Shown here piece after piece: positions 59,782-64,000 of a DNA stretch of 64,000 nt. Origin of the DNA: Streptomyces canus 299MFChir4.1 (lineage in GTDB: Bacteria > Actinomycetota > Actinomycetes > Streptomycetales > Streptomycetaceae); assembly GCF_000383615.1 (NCBI RefSeq), contig NZ_KB911583.1, positions 62,001-126,000 on the forward strand, read 5' to 3'. The notes under the pieces are model-generated. The model saw only the letters and a program-made list of their open reading frames with translations, was not told where the DNA came from and searched no databases. The first letter of the stretch is position 1. Each line of letters begins with the position of its first letter. A program made the translations under genes and the position numbers.

Positions 59782-61925
59782 CGGGCCGGGTCCGGATCTG
59801 AGGTCCCCTGCCGGGGAGCCGTCCGCAGACGGCACGCCAGCCCGACGATGCCCCCCGCGGCCCGGGCGGCGGCCAGGGTGCCCGCCACGAGCGGAACGAC
59901 GGGCAGCGCGGCCAGGTCGCCGCGGCGCGCCGCCCTGTGGAGCGGCAGCGAGAGCCAGGCCCCGAACGTCCCCGCCGCCACGTGCCGCAGGTGCCCGTGC
60001 CTCAGTGCCGCGCCCAGCACACCCCCGAGCACGGCCGTGCGCACCACGGCCACGGCCAACTGCCTGTCGCCGGCCAGGAGTCCGATGTCCGCACCGCGCC
60101 GGAAAGCCTTCCGGACCGCGTCCGGCAGCGACGACCGCTCCTGCCGGTCGGCGTCCGCCGGTCCCCTCAGGACCGCCCACGGCCCGGCCGCTGCCACCGC
60201 TCGCTGGAACAACAGGTCCGTGTCCGGCGCACGGCGTTCCGAAAAGCCGCCCACGGCCTGCCACATCTCGCGGGTGAAGGCGAGCGACCCTTCGGGCGGG
60301 GCGCCCGTCCCCAGGCGCGGACCGAAGAGGAGACGGTGGATCCCGGTCCACGGCCCCGGACGGCGGCGGACCTCGTCCGGCAGCGGATACAGCGAGGCCA
60401 CGGCCGCGTGGAGCGCTCCCTCGCCCGTCACCCGGCACACTCCGGCCAGCAGAGCGGCCGCCGGTTCCTTGGCCGCCGCCCGCACCCGCGCCAGCCACCG
60501 CGGTCCGGGAGCGCACTCGGCGTCGGCACAGACGATCAAGGCGTTGGCGGCTTCCCGGACCCCCGCGTTGCGCGCGGCCCCAGGACTGGCTCCGGGCCGC
60601 ACCGCCAACCGCACGCGGGCGTCCCGGCCCGCCCAGGCAGCGACGCGGCGCACGGTGTCGTCGGCGGAGCCACGGTCCACCACGACGATCTCGTCACCGG
60701 CGACGGTGAGCCGGCTCAGGAGCGACATGAACGGCTCGATCGCTCCGCCCTGGTCGAGCACGGTGACTACCACCGACACGGGTGCCGTGCCCACCAGCCC
60801 GGCGCCGGGCAGTCGTGCCGCCCGGCACAGCGTCTGCGCGAGCAGTTCCGCGCACTCCTGCGGACCGGGGTTGGCGACGGTCCGGCGCAGACCGGCCCGG
60901 CCCATGGAGATCCGGGTGTCCGAGTCCGCCAGCCGGCCCAGCGCGTCGGCCACCATGCCGGGGTCCGCGGGCGGCACGACGATGCCGCCGGGCGGCTCCG
61001 CGGGACCGGCCACCCGGTCGGCCACCGAACCGGGGCCCGTGGTGATCACCGGAACACCGTTCAGCATGGCCTCGATGGCCGTTCCGCCGAACGCCTCCTG
61101 TCCCGGCCCGGTCCCGTCCGGCTTGGTGAGCACGGCGACGCAGTCGGCCGCCGGAATGATCCGCCAGGCGTCCTGGATCCAGCCGGCGAAGTCCACCCGC
61201 TCGGCCACCCCGAGTGCCTCGGCCAGGGTGGTGAGCCGTCGTCGCTCACCAGGGTCGCTCGGGTCCTCGGGGCCGACCACGGCCAGCCGCCACCGCTCAC
61301 CGCCGGGCCGCGCCAGAGCCGTGACCGCGTCGTCCACGCCCTTGTAGGAGACCAGCCTGCTGATGGTGAGCAGCAGCCGCTCACCGTCCTCGAGACGTAT
61401 CCCGTGCCGGGCCAGTGCGTCGCGGGCGGCCGTACGGGGCAGGGCTGCTCCGCTCGGCGCGGGCACCGGAACGAGCGAGGCGCGCCGGTGGTGGGAGGCG
61501 GCGATCAGCCCGGGCTCGGTCCCTATGCAGGCGGCCGTCGCCGGTGCCAAAAGGCTGGTCAGCAGGCCGTCGTAGGAGTGGTCGTGCTTGGCCCAGACAC
61601 ACGGCACCCCGCACAGCGCGGCGGCTGGGGCGGCCACCGTCGCGGCTTTGACGCCGTTGGCGAGGACCACATCGGGCGTTCGCGCCCGCAACCGGCGCAG
61701 CAGCCAGGCGGCGGTGGCGGCCAGGGCCGGGACGGAGCGGCCGGTGGGGCGCAGTACGCACGGGATGCCGCGCCGCGTGAACTCCTCCCGCAGCGGGCCG
61801 TCGGCCAGCATGACGACGTCCACGTCGAGCCGGTCGGTGACGTCCAGCAGGGACAGCAGCCAGAGTTCGGCGCCGCCGACGACCCCGTAGGGTGCCACGA
61901 CGGTGACGTGCAGCGGACGGTTCAT
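59778..61925 (-). CDS. GT4-GT2 fusion glycosyltransferase
   Basis: 715 residues from ATG 61925. Residues 1 to about 375 are a GT-B family 4 glycosyltransferase (VTVVAPYGVVGGAELWLLSLL, DVVLANGVKAATVAAP, ISRLVSYKGVDDAV, QEAFGGTAIEAMLNGVPVI). From about 380 to the end is a GT-A family 2 domain (VSVVVTVLDQGGAIEPFMSLL, EIVVVDRGSADDTVR, VCADAECAPGPRW) with C-terminal hydrophobic helices. Thus two sugars might be added by one chain, or one part be regulatory. It is overlapped by the wzx stop and overlaps the ligase start, so it is in the middle of a coupled operon. Confidence 0.87.
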   Translation of the reverse strand: MNRPLHVTVVAPYGVVGGAELWLLSLLDVTDRLDVDVVMLADGPLREEFTRRGIPCVLRPTGRSVPALAATAAWLLRRLRARTPDVVLANGVKAATVAAPAAALCGVPCVWAKHDHSYDGLLTSLLAPATAACIGTEPGLIAASHHRRASLVPVPAPSGAALPRTAARDALARHGIRLEDGERLLLTISRLVSYKGVDDAVTALARPGGERWRLAVVGPEDPSDPGERRRLTTLAEALGVAERVDFAGWIQDAWRIIPAADCVAVLTKPDGTGPGQEAFGGTAIEAMLNGVPVITTGPGSVADRVAGPAEPPGGIVVPPADPGMVADALGRLADSDTRISMGRAGLRRTVANPGPQECAELLAQTLCRAARLPGAGLVGTAPVSVVVTVLDQGGAIEPFMSLLSRLTVAGDEIVVVDRGSADDTVRRVAAWAGRDARVRLAVRPGASPGAARNAGVREAANALIVCADAECAPGPRWLARVRAAAKEPAAALLAGVCRVTGEGALHAAVASLYPLPDEVRRRPGPWTGIHRLLFGPRLGTGAPPEGSLAFTREMWQAVGGFSERRAPDTDLLFQRAVAAAGPWAVLRGPADADRQERSSLPDAVRKAFRRGADIGLLAGDRQLAVAVVRTAVLGGVLGAALRHGHLRHVAAGTFGAWLSLPLHRAARRGDLAALPVVPLVAGTLAAARAAGGIVGLACRLRTAPRQGTSDPDPAR

Positions 61926-63511
61926 ACGACCCTCCCGCGCCGGAGCATTCTGTCGAGGACCTGCACCTGCTGCGGGTCGACGCGGCGGGTGGCGAGCAGC
62001 CAGCACGGCACGTACAGGACCACCGCGGTGAGCACGGCCGGCACGAACGGCCAGGGTGCCAGCAGGGGCCCGCAGGCGACGGCGGACGCGGCGACCGAGG
62101 GCAGCATGGCCCGCGGCAGCCTGGGCAGTCCCGCTCGGGGCCGGCCCAGCAGGATCAGGGCGGCGGCGTAGACCGCGTAGGAGAGCGAGGTGGTGCACGC
62201 GGCCGCGATCCCTCCGTAGCGCGGGATGAGAGCCAGGTTCAGGCTCATGTTCACCGCCAGGGCGATCAGGGCGCCGGCGAGGGCGCGCGGCGTCGGGCCG
62301 GCCGCGACGATGGCGTACGAGGCGAGGTAGGAGACGCCGTAGAGGAACGGGGCGGGAGCGAGCCAGGCCAGCATGGCGGTTCCCTGGTCGGCGAATTCCG
62401 GGCCGTAGAGGATGTCCAGGATGCCGTGTCCGCGGCACCACAGAAGGACCATGTAGGGCAGGAACACGGCGGCCATCATGCTGAGGCCCTGTTCGCTGTA
62501 GCGCCGGACGCGCGTGGGCTCGGGCGCGCTCGCCATCAGGGGGAAGATGGTGCGAGCGGTGACGAAGCTGACGAACAGGGTGGTCTCCAGGAGCCGGTAG
62601 ACGGCGGCGTAGATCCCGACCTCGTGGTCCCCGGCGAACCAGGCGATCATCACCGTGTCGATCCGGAAGAGCACCATCAGCACGAGCGAGGCGACGCCGA
62701 TCACCCAGGTGCCCCGGTTCAGTTCCACCAGTCCGGCCGAGGACACGGACCGCCAATCGGGAGCGTGTCCGTGACACCGCATCAGCACTGCCGCCGTCAG
62801 CGGTCCGACGGCGGTTCCGGCGAAGAAGGCCACCGCCAGTCCGGTGAGTCCGGTGTGGGTGGCCAGGGCGAGGAGAGCCGCCCCCGCCGTCAGCAGCCGC
62901 TGCACCAGATGGACGACGGCCATCATGATCTGGCGTTGCAGTGCGGCGGTCGCGGCTCGGTAGGCCTCCGTGTACGTGTCGATCAGTACGGCGGCGATGA
63001 TCAGCAGTCCTACGGTGCTGCCCCCGCTCCCGGAGAGCGACGTGAGTCCGGACAGTGCGCCCACCACCGCCAGGGCCAGGACGACGAGCAGGGTGCGCAT
63101 GGCCAGCAGTTCGGCGAGCAGCTGGCGCAGCCGCCCCGGTTCGGCGCTGGCCCGCTGGATCACCGTCACGTCGTACCCCCACTGCGGCACCACGGCGATG
63201 AGCGTGCCGATCGCCAACGCGTAGGAGAACGCGCCGAAGTCGGCCACGCCGAGCATCCGGGCGGCCCCCACGGTGAGGATCAGCATGGACAGCTTGCCGA
63301 TGATCTCGGCGCCGCCGAGCACCAGCGCGGTCCGGGCGGTGTGCTGCTGCCCGCCGGGACCAGGGGGCCGGCCGGCGGGGCGGGTGGCTGCGCTTCGGCG
63401 CCGTGACCACCGCCTGCCGCCGGGGCACATGAGTGCCGGCGCAGAAGCGATCGGCGCCCGTACCCGCACCGAAGCGGCCGGAACGCAGCAACTCCGCAGT
63501 AGCTGGTTCAC
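61922..63511 (-). CDS. Wzx-type flippase (MATE/oligosaccharide translocase superfamily)
   Basis: 529 residues from GTG 63511 (GAGGTG upstream). After a 60-residue Arg-rich N-terminus there are about 12-14 membrane helices: ALVLGGAEIIGKLSMLILTVGAA at the start, the typical polysaccharide-transport pattern WVIGVASLVLMVLFRIDTVMIAWFAG, LPYMVLLWCRGHGILDILYG. It moves lipid-linked repeat units across the membrane. First gene of the minus-strand operon, divergent from the LCP gene with motif copy C in the 169-bp gap. The extended N-terminus may be a start artefact. Confidence 0.89.
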   Translation of the reverse strand: MNQLLRSCCVPAASVRVRAPIASAPALMCPGGRRWSRRRSAATRPAGRPPGPGGQQHTARTALVLGGAEIIGKLSMLILTVGAARMLGVADFGAFSYALAIGTLIAVVPQWGYDVTVIQRASAEPGRLRQLLAELLAMRTLLVVLALAVVGALSGLTSLSGSGGSTVGLLIIAAVLIDTYTEAYRAATAALQRQIMMAVVHLVQRLLTAGAALLALATHTGLTGLAVAFFAGTAVGPLTAAVLMRCHGHAPDWRSVSSAGLVELNRGTWVIGVASLVLMVLFRIDTVMIAWFAGDHEVGIYAAVYRLLETTLFVSFVTARTIFPLMASAPEPTRVRRYSEQGLSMMAAVFLPYMVLLWCRGHGILDILYGPEFADQGTAMLAWLAPAPFLYGVSYLASYAIVAAGPTPRALAGALIALAVNMSLNLALIPRYGGIAAACTTSLSYAVYAAALILLGRPRAGLPRLPRAMLPSVAASAVACGPLLAPWPFVPAVLTAVVLYVPCWLLATRRVDPQQVQVLDRMLRRGRVV

Positions 63512-63644
63512 CTTTGAACACCTCGGAACTGGTCCCCGAGCGCGCGTACACGATCAATGCTTGCCCATACCCGCCCTGTGTGCCAGCGGGGGACCCGCAG
63601 AGCGTCGGGCCCGAGGTTGACGCGCCGCACCGGGGGGCAGAGAG

Positions 63645-63670
63645 TGTACGTATACATCGTAAGCGTACAT
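63645..63670. promoter_or_regulatory. Shared polysaccharide-locus motif, copy C
   Basis: TGTACGTATACATCGTAAGC followed by GTACAT. It shows an outer dyad TGTACG / CGTACA and matches copy A at 20 of 26 positions. It lies between the divergent wzx and LCP genes, eleven bases before the LCP ATG (63681). Confidence 0.7.
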
Positions 63671-63680
63671 AGCGAGAGGC

Positions 63681-64000
63681 ATGGACGGGAGTACAGTGCT
63701 CATGTCCGCGCGACAGCCGTGGCCGCGGTGGGGCCCCCTTCCCCGGAGTCCCCGTCGTCACCGCCTCCGTGTCCTGGTGGTGCTGGGCATGGTCGCGGCG
63801 CTCGCTCTGTTCGGTCTCGGCGCCGGTGCCCTCCGGTGGGGGACCGACCACTACGGCGATCAGGTGGCCCGTATCCCCGACGCCTTCCCCGCCGGGCCGC
63901 GCCCGCCCCGGCCCGCCGCTCACGACGGCGGTCGGACCTTTCTGCTCGCGGGTCTCGACAGTCGTTCCGAGCGGCACACCACCGGCAGCGACGCGACCGC
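63681..64000 (+). CDS. LytR-CpsA-Psr (LCP) family protein, cut by the window end
   Basis: At least 106 residues, N-terminal part only. After a basic start (MSARQPWPRWGPLPRSPRRH) comes one membrane helix (VLVVLGMVAALALFGLGAGAL), then an outside segment that reaches the first LCP motif FLLAGLDSRSERHTTGSDAT (family: LLLGxDxR...R.D). LCP proteins attach wall polymers or polysaccharides to peptidoglycan. It is divergent from wzx and probably links the glycan of this locus to the wall. ATG 63681 or 63702 are both possible starts; GAGAGG and GGGAG lie ahead of them. Confidence 0.85.
   Translation, partial: MDGSTVLMSARQPWPRWGPLPRSPRRHRLRVLVVLGMVAALALFGLGAGALRWGTDHYGDQVARIPDAFPAGPRPPRPAAHDGGRTFLLAGLDSRSERHTTGSDAT

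Overview
The window reads as chromosomal DNA of a Streptomyces or close relative. Base composition is very GC-rich with strong third-position bias. A complete conservon (cvnABCD) opens the window, WhiB, GPP34, DUF574/Methyltransf_19 and DUF397-era actinobacterial families are frequent, and many genes lack a Shine-Dalgarno sequence and sit 6-10 bases behind a -10-like hexamer. No phage, transposase, integrase or CRISPR array was seen.

Layout. 1-5850: conservon cvnA-cvnD plus a GAF protein. 5872-10934: a TetR/SDR regulatory pair that shares an operator-like sequence, with GPP34, an MFS exporter, a muconolactone-isomerase-like protein and a LysR between them. 11095-14261: threonine catabolism (tdh-kbl) and a LysR. 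14346-15847: XRE-cupin regulator, GNAT, MmcQ/YjbR protein. 16018-16137: tRNA-Pro(GGG) and terminator. 16136-23137: sarcosine oxidase operon glyA-soxB-soxD-soxA-soxG with a divergent GntR regulator. 23167-28002: GH43 enzyme, TetR, class II aldolase with PfkB kinase, and small DUF proteins. 28005-30585: a glutamine-synthetase-like gene coupled to an amidohydrolase broken by a one-base frameshift (a split FluG-like pair). 30624-40211: two DUF574 methyltransferase paralogues bracket a K+ channel and an unassigned catabolic operon (XRE-cupin, M24 protein with a changed metal site, orphan 2-oxoacid dehydrogenase E1 alpha and beta, amidohydrolase, bicupin, SDR without the YxxxK motif). 40256-47787: HhH glycosylase, DUF3140, a whiB-dps overlapping pair, thiolase with divergent lipase, TSUP transporter, HAD phosphatase, cobK and cobF. 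48534-51504: second tRNA-Pro(GGG), Nudix, aldo-keto reductase with a structured leader, TetR. 51690-64000: a surface-polysaccharide locus.

How the genes work together. Sarcosine oxidase makes glycine and methylene-THF, which SHMT turns into serine; tdh-kbl also yields glycine, so two glycine-producing routes lie 3 kb apart. The polysaccharide locus has an initiating phosphosugar transferase, glycosyltransferases (one a GT4-GT2 fusion), a Wzx flippase, an O-antigen ligase/polymerase fused to a Wzz-like domain, a deacetylase, an ATP-grasp ligase, a flavoprotein and an LCP ligase for wall attachment. Three of its promoter regions carry the same roughly 24-26 bp motif, which suggests one regulator.

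The best candidates for something not yet described are the 33-39 kb catabolic operon with its altered enzymes, and the 52-64 kb polysaccharide locus with its fusion proteins and shared promoter motif. All functions are inferred from reading the sequence; no database search was run.
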